Shown one piece after another: positions 23,881 through 36,540 of a stretch of DNA of 64,000 bases. The notes under the pieces are model-generated. The model did no database searches. It was given only the letters and a program-made list of their open reading frames with translations, and was not told the origin of the DNA. Both the position numbers and the translations under genes were made by a program. Numbering within the stretch: position 1 is the first letter of the stretch; every line of letters starts with the position of its first letter. Origin of the DNA: Blastomyces gilchristii SLH14081. Lineage: Eukaryota > Ascomycota > Eurotiomycetes > Onygenales > Ajellomycetaceae. The stretch lies in assembly GCF_000003855.2 (NCBI RefSeq), contig NW_003101655.1, positions 434,001-498,000 of the forward strand, written 5' to 3'.

Positions 23881-24610
23881 TTTCTATTGTTAGTGACTGC
23901 TTATGTGCTCTAATCTCTGAGTCTCTCAGATCTCTCAGATTTACTGCTATATTGTGATAAATGCTGTACAGTCTATAGTAGAGAGTAGCAGTGCTATCTC
24001 TCTTTATTCTACTGTCTAACTGCTCTGAGAGATCAAAAAAGCCCGTTCTACTCTGTCAATGTCAATAACAGAGGCTGGAGAATAAAACGATCTTATGAAC
24101 TGAGCTTAAGAGATGTTAACAGATAATTTTGAACCATCTAGCAGAAAAGAATTATTTGAGAGACATAGAGATAGTAGATTTCACTCACTGAGAGAAGAAA
24201 TGCAGAGAGAGAGACAGAATATTGATATTTTTAATCACCTACTGTGCATATAAAAATATCTGTTTTTTAATATATATTAATTAATGGGAAATCAATTACT
24301 GAGGTATAAAATAGTTGAATGTCTCTATCAGAGAGTAGGCTGTCTGTATAAAAAAATCCCCCAAAAAAGAATGATGAACTGCGGCGTCCGTTCGAGGCGG
24401 CGGCATTCTTTCGATGCTATTTTACAAATATTTCCCTCAATCTACTCTATATGGGGCGGGCTCTAATCACTGCTACAATCAGTGCAGTAAATGAAGCATA
24501 CAGACTGCAGATACACAGGCAGCTAGTTAAATAGCTAGCTAGAATGCTGTATTTAAATAGATATCTCACAGATATATGACATATATGCAAGAAAGAGCTT
24601 GTTAAACAGA
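23881..24610. other. AT-rich to mixed region downstream of the giant gene, no gene seen
   Basis: No convincing coding frame is visible. A small GC-preserved patch occurs at 24378-24420 (GCGGCGTCCGTTCGAGG). Composition passes here from element-like AT-rich sequence to the balanced sequence of the gene island. It contains the 3' flank of the giant gene on the minus strand. Confidence 0.5.
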
Positions 24611-24618
24611 GTTACGGT

Positions 24619-24624
24619 TTTATT
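24619..24624 (-). terminator. AATAAA polyadenylation signal of the giant gene
   Basis: AATAAA lies on the minus strand 26 bases after the natural stop codon of the giant gene, a usual place for a fungal polyadenylation signal. Confidence 0.55.
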
Positions 24625-24650
24625 CAATAATTGTAAAATCCATCTGACGC

Positions 24651-27600
24651 TCAATCATTCTCTGGCTTCTCAAAATCGGCCGGACGAAGCAAATCACCAT
24701 TTAGCATTGTTCCAACATGCGTCTTTTCTATCTCTTCACAATTCCTCCGAATCTTCGTCATAAAAACCTTCAGAAATTTGACTGGGCTATCAGTGAAAGT
24801 TGACTTGCTATCACATTTCAAGATAAACCCGTCGGCAGCCACCGCTTGACCGTTCCTTTTCTCCTCCCAGGCAAGCCCGAGAAGCTCACACACCTCCACA
24901 TATTCTTTGAACGAGCTGAAGTACAACTGTCCCGAAAACAAATTTTGATATAGGACCAGGTGGCGAGGCAAGTTCGGCGTCACTGGCCGATTAGGAATGG
25001 TATATAAATCCAGCCCGTCTAACCTGCGAAAGCACATGTTCACGAGCGGTGCGTACAGGTGAAGTGTTGTAACCTTAGATTGTTTTACTACTGGTAAGAG
25101 CTCCTGCGCTTCGTATGGGCTTATGATAATCATGTGTTCGACTGTATTCGTTGGGCTGCCGGTGATGTTTACGAGGATCCACTGTACTGGCCGCTGGTAC
25201 GCATCAGAAATGTATTCCCCACCGGATATTTGAACTGTGCTAGCAAAATCGGCGCTCGCGAGAAGTCCAGTAGGGAATTGAGAAACGTCTATATGTTTGG
25301 CGGCACTGGTGTCGCGCAATATCTCAAAAGCTGGGGTATAAGCTTTTGACTTTTCAATAAACCTACCAGTAGACACGAATTCTTCTATGTCACAGTGGAT
25401 GTGATGCTCTGCTGCTGTGGCTGGAGGTGGTCTCTGGATCTGCCGCTCTTGCTCATTTTCGGGGGAAAGCTCGCGTTCCTGCTCCTCCTGGAGTGTGGCC
25501 GAATTGAGGTCTACGCTGTCAAATTCACGACAGCGCTCCAGGATGAGGTCGAGGTTTCTGCCGTCGCTCACTGGCCTAGCAGAGGTATCTGGGGTTTTCG
25601 GAGTGGGTCGATACCTGGCATCAAGGGTTTGGGATTCCTCTTCAAGAAACCGTACAGCTTGGGCTTTTGACACCTTTAACTTTCCCTTCGTGCGGGCTTC
25701 AGCCCAAAGCGAACGGTGACGTTCATATCTTTGACCTTGTATGGCCCAAAGCGGGATACTCCGTCGCATATCAATGCAAGGTTTCTAATACGGCCCAACT
25801 GAGGACATCTGACACGTCGATTGGACCTTTTGCCGGTTTAATATGTGCCAGCATTTTGGTCTTGATCTCTTCTGGGATACAGAATACGACGGACTGCCCC
25901 TCTCCAAGTCTTCTCATTCTCATACAGGCTTCGCAAATGTTAGTAGCAATAATTACAAAATAAGATCAGTAGACTTACCCTGGACGAGTCGGTCTTTTGT
26001 CAAATTTGCCCCTAAAGTGACGGCAGCTCGATAGTAGTTCGGCAGTTTCAGATCCGTCCCTCTCGTATGAGCCTCATCAAGAAAGAGGAGACATAAATCA
26101 AGTCGCTTGGCATATGAAGACGTCTGTAACGGCTCAATGTGTCCTCTCCGATCCAGAACAGAAATCTCGTCACAATCGTCAAAGAACACCACAGCCTGCT
26201 TTTTCTCCTTATCCGGCACAATCCTTAACCACTCCCTTGCAACCTCTAAATTACCAAGTTCCAGGATTTGTGCCCCAACATCCAGAATAACTTGCACTTT
26301 CGGCTCCATATTCACCACCATAGCTAGTAGGAGTTCCGCATCTGTACTAGAGGCCTCAGCTCGTGGTTGCATAAGAGCCACGGAATTTTCGGGTCGCAGG
26401 AGATACTCCAGGACCAAGGCATTGGTATGCTTTTGTTCTGGAAGATCCAGGTGCTCTACGCTAAGCGGGAGCGTCTTCCTCGAATCATTTGTACCACTAA
26501 ATCCGGTTGTTGGGTGGGTTTTAATCTTTCCAATATCCCAGCCTGATGCGGACAGTTTTTGCGGAAATTCCTTCAACTCCTTTGGGAAGACGATGTGGCC
26601 TAAGAAGTAGTCTATGACACTCTTGGCATACCGAATAAATGGAAATATTTGTTCAACGCATTGGAGGCGGTTTTTGAGGTTAATGCTCATGAGTTGACGG
26701 AAATTTAGCGGCAGGCCTGGTGTATCCCTCATCCACACCTGATATTGAATGTCCGCTTGGTCGGATTTCAAAAGATGGGCAAATGATACAAACAAATCGG
26801 CATCCTCAAGTCCGCCGTAATAGTAACTTAGGGATGTTAGAATAATCACGACGTCAGGGTGGCTGAATTCAGATCGCGGTGTGGGACTGTCCTTTGCTCG
26901 ATACGGTACCGCAAGCTTTGTTCGAGGCTGTCTGGTCGCATCAAGCCCGTAATTAACCCTCCAGCGTTTCTGGCCGAATGCGAAAGGCAATACTCCTCCA
27001 GCTATAAGGCCTCGTAACAGGAGGAGTGTATTTCTTGTTGTATCTGTCCAAAATCCACCTGAGCCCTGATTTTCAACTTTACCAATTTCGTCTTGAGTGA
27101 GCTCAGGCTTGGTGATGTATTTGAAGACAGCTTGTCTAACTTCCTCTGGTTGTCTGGCAATAGGGAAGCCGCTGAGTCCGGTTTTGCATATTTGCCGCGT
27201 AACAAGATCAAACATATGCCGTTGGGCATCATGTCTGAGGATCCGGGTTCTGGGAAAACCACCCGGCCAGCGCTCGTGAAGTTCCATTGAACGAGGAAAA
27301 TCTTTCGCAACACTAGTAGAGAACTCCCTAACAATGCCCAGTACGTTATGAATATGTATCCAACGATCGGGACTGTGTTCAACAGGTCGTTGCATGCCCA
27401 TAGTGTAAATCAACTCGAATTTTACACTAAAGTTTTCGTCACTCTCGTCCACGATATCGCGAGATGACGCGTCAAAGAATCGCTGCGTTTTGATCACGGC
27501 ACGACCCACTGATTTCCTGCCTGAAATAAGGCACTCAAGGCCCATTAGCTCGAATGACAAAATATGTTCTGGCTGAACAAGTAAGATACCGCCTTTCGAC

Positions 27601-30600
27601 ATGCATTCACGATAGAGATCATCAATCGTCTCTGCCTCTTGTTCTCTAATCTGTAGTGCACGAGAAAATGGCATGTGATAAACACGCCTATCCAGCATTC
27701 CGCCCAACTTGGAAACGAGCATCTGGAACATTTGTTTAGATTGTGGCTTGCCCACAATGACTCGAACTAACCGGGAACCATTTGCAAGAGCGGCAGCCAC
27801 GATAGGAACAATTACAGACGACTTCCCCTCGCCCATGTTCAGCTGCATAACAGCGTTCTTATTGGGAGTAGGATCTCTCATCTGCGCGGCTATCTGTTCT
27901 TGCACCTCTCGAATCATTATGCCGCTCTCCACTTCCAAAAGTAAGGACTCAGGATACTGAAATGGATCCCAATTGGTGTGGCCAGAATTTAACAGCTCTT
28001 TGATAAGATCGCCGTGGTTGTCGGATAGGCTCACAAGTCGCTCCGCTCGTTGAAGTTCAGTAAGGGTGACCCCGTAGTAAACGATGGACCGCTTCCAGTC
28101 GTTTCCGAGCTTCTGCCACCGATTGCGGGCGAGACGCTGAAGGAAGAAAGCTGGAGATAACCGTGGTCGCTGCTCGATGCTAACGGTTGTTTTGGCGCAT
28201 TTCTGTGAAGACAGTGAATGCCTTATCATGTATTCAGGCGCCGCTGCAGAAATGAGTGCACTGTAGGTCTTATCGACATGTTCCTGGCAGTGGCGACGGT
28301 GTTGGAAAAGAATTTCCTTGAGATTATTACCCCCTGTCTGCAAGCAATGATTACCCTTCCCGAAATCCTGTTGTAACGAACGTAAGCTCTCTCGCAGGTC
28401 TTCGACAAAATCCCTTTCGTATTTAAAATTGGTTCGAGAATCAAGTTGCGTTATCAGTGTACCAAGTCGAGACGTTGTCTGCTTCATATTAGCAGAGGGT
28501 GAGAGTAACTCGGTCATATCTTCCAGATGATGCCGAGCCAGGATAGGGGCTGGACAAGAGAATATATCGTCATCACTAATAAAACCGCATTTCCTCGAGA
28601 TGTTCTGTGTAGGAATGACAAATTGAACCAAAGCGGTATCTACTGGGGTAACCAGTTGATGCAAGGTTATAGTCTCAATTTCGTAAATATATTCCTTGAA
28701 GCGGTGATTGTCGAACCAGATCTTGAACTTAGGCTTCGCCTTTTCAATGAAATTCGGTATATTTAGATATCGATGAAATGCTGGGTCAGCATCATCAGCC
28801 GGGGCACTAGGAGCTTCACACGGCCACTGAGACACTAGTGCTTGATAAAATCTGTTACGAATACAGTTTTGGTTATTGTGAAACGCTGTTCTTTTGCGTT
28901 CCACGAACGCCCTTTTGGATTCATTGACACGACGAACCAGATTCGCTTCAGGACAACGATGGATTGGAAAAAATGATGATCGGAAAGCGTCGCTCAAACA
29001 GCCGTTAATCACCTCAACACCTTTTTGTAGATTGAAACTATGGACACATGGAGCGGAAATGCGACCCATCTCAGCCACCGTAAAGAACAATGCTAATACC
29101 TGGATAATTCTCATATCCGCATCTTTAGCGAAAGCAAGGGTGGAGAGCCAGATCATCACGCGGAATTTGTCAGCTGCGGTGAATACGTGGCTGAACGTTT
29201 GGTGAATAGCGCACCAATGTTGAGAGATAAATTCGGCCGACTGTAGAAGGAATTCACTGTCGTACACCAGCTTGGAATATTGAAGCGAATGGTTCGGTCC
29301 AAAGATTTCGGCAACAATCGAAAGAAATTTGCAAAGATGGGTTCCCAATCCAGTTGCACCAGCATAATGAAGACTAGTGCGTCCATGATATACGATGTTT
29401 GAGATAACAAACGCTCTGCAACCCTTCTCTGAATTCTGGTCCTGGTCTCTAGGTTTGTATTTGACATCGTGCGCGACGGTGTGGTCTTCGGCACCAAAGG
29501 AAGGACCGCGAAAACTAGACGACCGGATGGAGTCGCGTTCCAACAGATGCGAATCAACACTGTCCGGAATAAATCGCTGCAGCTTAAAGTCCGGCAGGAA
29601 TATCCTCATCCTATCTGCTTGCTCGAATATAGATGTAACAGACTTATGGAATTCACCATGCTGGGCCATAAAGCCGAGCGTTGGTGACCATTCTACCGAC
29701 TGCATCACACGTTCGTTTGCCGGATAGTACCTTCTTCCTGGGGTCAACTGTGCAATCTGCTCCAGGATTTTGACATTCTCCTCGGTTAGCTGATCAAAAG
29801 ATCTGACAGCTGCGGAGCGTAGGATACAAAGGGCCTTTTCTGTCCCGGTGCTATGTATCAAGGGGTCCGGCAAGCAAAAGGAGGTGAGAGCATGGAGATA
29901 ACAGAGAAACAACTTGCTCTGCAAACTCCCGTTGTCAATTAGCCCACAAATTTGACTATTTATGGAGTATAAATGAGCCTTTGCGGCAAAGTCTTTCTCA
30001 ATGGTGACGTTAACATGCCGTTTATTTTTCACGCAACTTACAACCCCCGTGGGTAGAATAAAATGCCGACTACCGTCCTCGTGTTGCAATACCAGTTTAC
30101 TGTTAAGGCCAACTAGTGTCCCAAGTGACTGATCTCGATCGACAGCCATTCCGCGAAACTGTCTGGACTTCAGAGATGAATCCCCCGACTTGAGGTAAAA
30201 TCCCAACTGTAGCCTGGGAAGCTCAACCTCTATCGAAGATAAAGTATAGTCGAAGATGATATGTATACGGGAAGAATCCTCAAGAGGGACAAGCATACCG
30301 GAAATCTCGGTTGTAGTATCGCTACAAATGCTAATCAGAGACTTTCCATTTCTTGTCAAACGCCACCGAGAACCGAACCGCAGTAGTCTCCAGTTATTTA
30401 GGGATGAAGCCCAAGGATCTTCAATGGAACGAAATTCTAAACAACAACCAGTCATGTCGTACCACTGAACGAACTTTTCGATAAAATCCTCAGGAAACAT
30501 TCCTCGCAAAATCCTGGAGGGAATAAGCTCAAATTTCCGGTCATCTTTAACAGCTTGGACCAAGACGTCATATTTTTGTGAGCTTGGGGTATCAGGAATA

Positions 30601-33600
30601 TGGTCCTTGAGGCCAAAATGCAATATATAGTCAGCAAACTGCTTCTTTCCAGAAAACTGCATTCCCTGCACAGCAGTGGGCATGACTTCCAAAGCAGAAT
30701 TCCCAAAAAGCGTACGGTATGTGGGATGTCGTTCGTACTCCGCAGGTAGACGGGATAGTGGATAGCCATTTACGAGCAGCTCGCCAGTCAAAAGATTGAA
30801 ATGGATTGGGAGTGAATTGGCATTCCCTTCGGGTGCTGTCTTGCTGACAAGACAATAGTCAAGCTCTTCCGAAACTACTCGCCAGGCCTCTCCTGGCCGA
30901 TAAGCAGACCAGGATCTCGTTATGGCGTCGTTTAAGGCCCATCCATCTTCTAGAATTTGCCGTGTGAGAATGGGATAGCATCGATATGAAAGCCATTGTC
31001 GGCGCTTGTATAGTAATGGAATTGCGGGATCGGATGCCTGTCTAAGGCAATTGCTACCTTGTTGAATGACGATAGAGCACTGCAAGAAGTCCGAAAGAGC
31101 TTTTGGTTCGGAAAATATATTATTGAGATATTCCTGGTCAACACTGTATGAATCAGTACAAATAAGAGCAATCTCCACGGCTTTTGAGGTCAAGTCCTCC
31201 CTGTGGCTGTCGTCGGTTATCCGATCTGCGCTGTCTTTGAGAGATCTCAGCCAGTCGACAGCAGTAACTCGGGTAGAAGCCAAATAAACCATGCACTGTT
31301 CTCTGACTTGCTGCGCAGAAGTTAATGTTAGTAAACGCCTAGCCAATGACACAAACGTGCTCAGTGCTTGAGACGCCTCCCAGTTCTCTCTAACTCTCTG
31401 TAAGGCATCAAAAAGACTTGCTAGAAGAGCGTTGGCGAAAATGTCGTCATCAACGATCTCATGACCCACTCTAAGGGCATTGCTATGGTTGGAAGGCCCG
31501 GCCTGGTAGATCGATTGAAGAATCACGAGACCTGTCTCTATTTTTTTGAAATCAATAGAGGGTGCTGATAGTTGCAACAGAATATTTTGCCACTGAATTC
31601 GACAGCCGAGTGGTATTGAGCACAGTGCCTTGTATTCATCCAACGATATGTGAAAAGGACAGTCGGACTGGTTGGCTATGACAGTGTTAGGCGGTAGCCC
31701 GTTGGGCATTGTAAATGGACGGTAAAGAAATTTTTGAAGAGATAGCGATCGCGCAGGAAGTATGTAGGTAAGCGTTTCGGAAACCTTCTCTCCAACACTG
31801 AGCTTTGCGACAAAAAGACCCGATATATTGTCAAAATACCTATAGTCCATGCCGTTTTCAAGACAAACTTCCCTCTCTGTGGCAATAGAGATTCTCTTGC
31901 TACGGCGATGTGTAACTACGTGGGGTTTGGTCTCAGACAAAAGACCAACACGTTGTGTCGCACTGAACGAGGTAAAGAAAGAAGAAAGTCCCGCATATCC
32001 GCGTAGAGGGTGGTGTGATCGCGGCTCAGATTTCAAAGAATATTCGGTTTTTAAAACATCTAACACTAGGAAGATAGTAATGTCGCGCCAGTGGCCAAAA
32101 AATGTTGGTACCTTGAGCTCAAAAACTGTGGATTGAGCTTGCAAGACGTCTCTGGGCAATGGCCACTCATGGATACTAATTTTTAAGGAGTCAGCCCTTT
32201 TTTGGTAGCTACACCTGATACAGCCGGGGCTGTGCTGTTGTTGACGGAAATCATTGTGGTAATCAACAATCACTTCATGGTAATCGCATTCGTTTTCATT
32301 GTAGAGTTGCATCAGACCGTTGTACTCTTCTTTTTTTCGTTGGAGTTCTGCGCGTTTAATCTGTCTTTCCTGTGTTGCCCATCTCTCAATTTCCTCAAGA
32401 GTCGTTTGGAGCTCAGGGCATTGATTGAAGTACCTGATAGCAAAAGAACGTTCGAGGCCAAAATCGCTAAATATACTTGGAGCAGAGAATCTGGCTCGGG
32501 TTTGACGAGAACAGATATAGTTCTCTACGAGGAGCAGTCTTTCCATTTCATCTTTGAAGGGCAAGACTAAAGATTGAAGGATACCTTGGGGAATTCCCGG
32601 GTCATAATCCAAAAGAAGATTGCATATATGCACAGCAGATTCGTCGCAAGCAACCCAAAGTTCAAGAATAATGAGTAGCATCGTTGAAGAGGCTTCCGGG
32701 TTTTTCGAATAAACAGGAGAGGCAATAGCATGGTATTTTTGAATCAAGTCACCTAGCCTGCCACAGGTGCTAGTGTTCGATTTGTGGCGTTGTAGCCACT
32801 CAGGTAAATTAGAGACCACCCAGTCCTCTATAACAGTCAAGTTAAACGACGAATATTCCTCGGGCAGGGTGTTCGGACAATTAGGAAGCTCGTCGGCACT
32901 ATATTTTGTGAGGATGGAAGTTGGATGAAATGTGCCAAAGTTCTTGGTGTTTTCTCGTTCGGACAGCAAGTTGATATATTCATCCAATGCCGGGAGAGAA
33001 TGAAATGTATCTTGGTTGAAATCCAGACATCCAAGGCGGGATAAGTCGTAGTGGGGACCACTAGTTTTAACGAGGCTCGACCATCTATTTTGGATCCGGT
33101 TTCTGGCTTCCTGCATCGCTTTTGTAACGAAATGATGTATGGATTCCTGAATGGGCGAGTCGATTTTAAGTAATCGACGAGAGATTTTGGCGACCTGTAT
33201 ATATAGAAGATCGCTGTGTAGTGAATGTCTGAGCGATGATTTCAGAACACAACTCATGAGAAACATCATAAACTCTTTGTAGAGATTCACTAGCGGTCCC
33301 GAGACAACCCTTGTTTCTCTAGAAAAGACAAGTTGCATTGCAACACGGACGAACAGCCATAGTGGAGATCTGCGCCACGGTAGTAGAGCATCGCGCCATA
33401 ATACTTCTTCCCGAGTATTTTTCCAAAGACGAGACACGTCCACAGGCTGGCCAACAGACCTCAGAATTCCCGTAAAAAGTTCAGTTACTATCTTTGGGTG
33501 CACAGTGTCACGAATCTCATCATGCATTTGTCTGGCCTTCTTCACCTTCGGCATTGTTTCCGGAGCAGGCTGGAAGCTCATCTTAGCAAGGGTACGAGAG

Positions 33601-34171
33601 ACCGTAGCTTGAAATCCGGGCGCCTGAAATTTATCAATGCTCAAAGAGAACACCGGTCCTGGGAAAGACCGTCTAAGCCTTCCTTTTGTTGTGATGACGG
33701 ATTCGTTGAGCGGAGATAGTTCAAATAACTCGAAGGTAACAGAGTTGTCAACCTTGCTGATGAAGATGCCTGCATTCTGAGCCCGGATGTGAAGCGGAAC
33801 CATCCCACCTTTGATTGATTAGAAAAAATAGTAAAGTAAAGACAAGAAATGTAGGAAATAAGCTTACCGTTGCTACAAATATTTTTGAGGGCATTCTGAA
33901 GCCTCTCTTCGCTGACGGAACCATCCGAACTCGAACCCTCACGCACAATCTTCAGGTTTGAGATCATAGCAATGACCGAGTCAACGATTCCATGCTGGTC
34001 GTGTGCGACACGGTCCCTGAAATCGTTAAGAGCCTGGAATACAGTGCCTAGCAGTACGTTTTCGTGATTCGAATTGTAGTCATCTTCCTGGGGGAGTTTG
34101 GGCGGAAGGAAGATATGATGAATCAAGTACATAATTTCGTCATAGGACACTTCCTTCATTTCGGGGGCCAT
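24651..34171 (-). CDS. Giant DUF6606-DUF3638-DUF3645 protein, with one frameshift
   Basis: Exons read from the minus strand are 34171-33868, 33808-25979 and 25928-24651. The start ATG is in a good context (TCACCATGG) and yields MAPEMKEVSYDEIMYL, then the family N-terminus FLPPKLPQEDD (DUF6606). The splice of exons 1 and 2 gives ICSNGGMVPLHIRAQNAG, again family-like. A CxxC pair (GCIRCSYQ) lies near residue 620. The DUF3638 part has a P-loop-like GEGKSS at about 2094-2099 in MQLNMGEGKSSVIVP. HPDVVIILTSLSYYYGGL follows near 2411-2430, possibly the DUF3645 segment. Then come FFDDCDEISVLDRRG near 2640 and DEAH at about 2679-2682 (FLDEAHTRGTD). Such fungal proteins are often named ubiquitinyl hydrolase; their biochemistry is little known. 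Ignoring one extra base at 25773/25774, the coding length is 9,411 nt, 3,136 residues. As written, translation stops at TGA 25773-25771, about 370 residues short. The sequence shows no RIP-type stops. Confidence 0.85.
25929..25978 (-). other. Intron 2 of the giant gene
   Basis: It has a GTAAGT donor, a perfect TACTAAC branch site and ends GCGAAG, 50 nt in all. Splicing gives DRLVQACMRMRRLGEGQSVV, which reads on as the conserved part after the DEAH segment. Confidence 0.9.
33809..33867 (-). other. Intron 1 of the giant gene
   Basis: It has a GTAAGC donor and ends CAATCAAAG. At 59 nt it is a typical ascomycete length. A weak branch-like CTAATCAATC lies near the 3' end. Splicing keeps the frame (phase 1) and joins two halves of the DUF6606 domain. 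Confidence 0.85.
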
Positions 34172-34464
34172 GGTGACTAGGGGATTAAATGCGATAACCA
34201 ACGTAAAAAGAGGATGTATTTTGAGCAAGCATCGATTAGAATTAGGTTTCGGAGAGAGAAGATGAGATACTGAGCATCAGTATCAACATGCAACCCGGGA
34301 GGGCAACTCAAATAGAGAGGCGGCGAGACTGATTAATGAATATCTCAATATGGGACAAACTGAAGAAGAGACGCGCGCAGTCAGAGCACTGGGTTTGATG
34401 TAGAAGTATGAGAGTTGGTTCGTTAAGGTTGTTATTGTTTGTGTGTGCCTTGGGGAGGACTGTG

Positions 34465-34472
34465 TATATATA
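34465..34472 (-). promoter_or_regulatory. Possible TATA box of the giant gene
   Basis: TATATATA lies about 295 bases before the start codon on the minus strand. It would imply a 5' leader of roughly 260 bases. The motif also reads as TATA-like on the other strand, and fungal promoters often lack TATA, so this is weak. Confidence 0.3.
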
Positions 34473-34499
34473 GCCCTAACACTGAATAACACGGGCCGT

Positions 34500-35231
34500 G
34501 AAACATTGTTGGGTGAAAGCAACTCTTCTGGCAAGTTCCCAAAATTCCTTCATTGCATCCCTTAGGTGGGACCTACCCAAGGCTGCCTCACAATGGTGGG
34601 TGTTGGAGGCCTCAAAACCTGCATGTGTTGCCAAATTATTGGCCGGAGAGGCATCCTCCTCTATCTATCTGCACAGTCAAGGCTCAGCATTTGATTGATG
34701 CTGGTAAATTTTTGAGCACACCCTTGAGGCCTCCAGCATGGGTCTGTTGAGATATGCCGCTATGGCGCTAACAGTGCCACATGTCAACATAAAATATCGT
34801 CTTGAGCTCCCTGTGTTGCCTGCCTTGCAGAGCTATTTCAAGATGATAACGCTATTATCAAGAAGCATCCTTCAGCCAACTCGATCGCTTAAGTAACTTG
34901 GGGATGCGAAGAAACTATGAGTTACGTCTAATTTTCTTGTGAAGCCGTTGATAGCCTTGGCCAACTCTATCAAAAGTGCGATTTCAAACTTGTTTCCACT
35001 TTGCAGGTGAGAGGGATGCAGCGTTCGCTCGCGAATGAATAACCATCAGACTTATTCGAATGTCAATCATTTTGGGCGTCAAACTGCAGTTGATGACCCT
35101 GAATGAGTCGATCCCTAAGATGGGGGTCATTCAGCTAAGAAAAGGGATCATATTTCGGCATCAGCTTAAACACAACACGAGCTTGAACAATTTGATGTTA
35201 GACAGTCCGGAAAGAAAGCCGGAATGTAATA
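34500..35231. other. Intergenic region with a 12-bp inverted repeat
   Basis: Base composition is balanced and CpG is present, so it is not a RIP-damaged element. TGGAGGCCTCAA (34604-34615) recurs inverted at 34724-34735, about 110 bases apart. No long frame or splice pattern convinces me of a gene. Parts may belong to the N-terminal half of the broken oxidoreductase-like gene that follows. Confidence 0.5.
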
Positions 35232-35660
35232 AGAGAACTACTTCGCAACATGGCCGTTTGCAAACAATCCCTTTCGCTTCGTGTACACATCTGGCGTCAC
35301 AGTAGAGCGCGATCAGAGCAAGTCCCTGTGGTTTTTAGCTGAGTACCGACTCATGCGTGTGGGTTCAGACGTTATATCCTCTATCTTTGCCAACTCGGCT
35401 AACGAGCAAGCACAGGGCCGCATCGAAAATACAATATTGGATTCTGCCAAGAAGCATGAACCCCATGTAATGTACACGTACATGTACAAGCTACAGTCGC
35501 TATGCCTGGAGGAGTGGAAGGCCCTGATCGCTCCAGGAATGCTGCAGCAACAAAACTGGTTCATGTGTCAGAGCTCGCTGCTGCGATGATTGATCAATGC
35601 CTGAAGGGTATCACCAAAGACCCCTTATTTGGCGGAGATTGGCTCTCGCGCACTCTGTAA
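35232..35660 (+). pseudogene. Broken Rossmann-fold NAD(P)-dependent oxidoreductase/epimerase-like gene
   Basis: One frame reads NNPFRFVYTSGVTVERDQSK then SLWFLAEYRLMR, like the strand-and-motif region of atypical short-chain dehydrogenases. Farther on come QGRIENTILDSAKKHEP (family: KGxxENxLL) and WKALIAPGMLQQQNW. After a +1 shift near 35563 the text continues LVHVSELAAAMIDQCLKGIT to a TAA, like the usual C-terminal V.V.dlA..mi segment of this group. The N-terminal glycine-rich NAD-binding motif is not seen. I infer a truncated, frameshifted gene; the identification rests on remembered family patterns. It lies upstream of and divergent from the giant gene. Confidence 0.4.
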
Positions 35661-36204
35661 GGAGGATTATTTAGAATGAAAGTAGCGCGCTCTCCTGTTC
35701 CAGCGCCTAGTTGTTTGCTATCGAGATGATGTGATGTTAGCTAGCTATCTGGGCACTGCTACCGCTGCTTGCTCATCAGTGGTGAGGGGGTGAAAGCAGT
35801 CGTATGGGTACGGAGTTGATCTAGGGGTAAAGGCAGCCCGAACGGGGGAGGGCAGAGTTGAAACTTCTCCCTTTCGTCACCATGATATCGTGAAATGCCA
35901 TAAAATGCCCGAGTGTCCTTTAATGTCCTAAATGCATTATTAGTTACATAGTTAGCACTTTCTCACTCTATGTCTATACAGAACACAGCTCTGAAGCTGC
36001 CCAATTTCCCTAGAAGTTGTCAAGCTCCCGCTCATAGCTCAACTGAACTCAATGGCCTTCCAAACCAATCGGCCGTCACGACTTAGCGCCAGAATCTGAT
36101 ACCTCCAGCAACCGCAGAATAATGGAGGTCTCTATAAATGTGTTGAACTGTTGTGCCCTAGAAGCGATGTGCACTCATCAGATACAGTCAGATTTAAAAG
36201 TCAC
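35661..36204. other. Intergenic region, nothing recognised
   Basis: Balanced base composition and no convincing frame on either strand. No repeats of other window sequences were noticed. Confidence 0.5.
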
Positions 36205-36459
36205 CGCGTTAAATCGAAGATTTGGCTGAATTGAATGGAAATGGGAAAAGAGTTGGAAATCTTTGGCTGGTATTGCTTCCATTTGTGTGTGAAATGCCAG
36301 CGATTTCATGATATCGTATCCTTCGACTTGACGTTCCAATCCAGGCCAGAAATTTGATCAGTGCGTTAAGGACAGCGACGAGATAATTAATGGTTTCAGA
36401 CAATTGTAGTATCGCAGTCGAGTCGCCTATGGAGTAACGTGACTCACCACCCAACGAAC
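36205..36459 (-). pseudogene. Possible fragment of a fungal NLR-type N-terminal domain
   Basis: On the minus strand, GDSTAILQLSETINYLVAVL and, in a shifted frame, LERQVEGYDIMKSLAFHTQM together look like the helical N-terminal domain found before NACHT or ankyrin parts in fungal STAND proteins (pattern: ...L...i..yl..v.nA...R..L..Ev...). A frameshift between the two is needed and the N-terminus is cut at the edge of the TRIM-like element. The family call is from general pattern only. Confidence 0.22.
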
Positions 36460-36540
36460 TGTTGGGGGTCCCGGGTTGGTCGGCCCTTCTACCAGCAGTG
36501 CGCTGGTGGTGACTGAGCTCTTTTGCCCCAGTAGCCTACA
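36460..36540 (+). repeat. Terminal repeat of the TRIM-like element, left copy
   Basis: It shares all but a few bases with the right copy. It keeps CpG and CpC steps (GTCCCGGGTTGGTCGGCCC), so it has not been mutated like the long elements around. Confidence 0.8.

Noticed and set aside
26107..26610. Plus-strand open frames opposite the giant gene, such as this one of 167 codons
   Set aside because: They are shadows of the long minus-strand exon with no family resemblance and no splice or promoter support.
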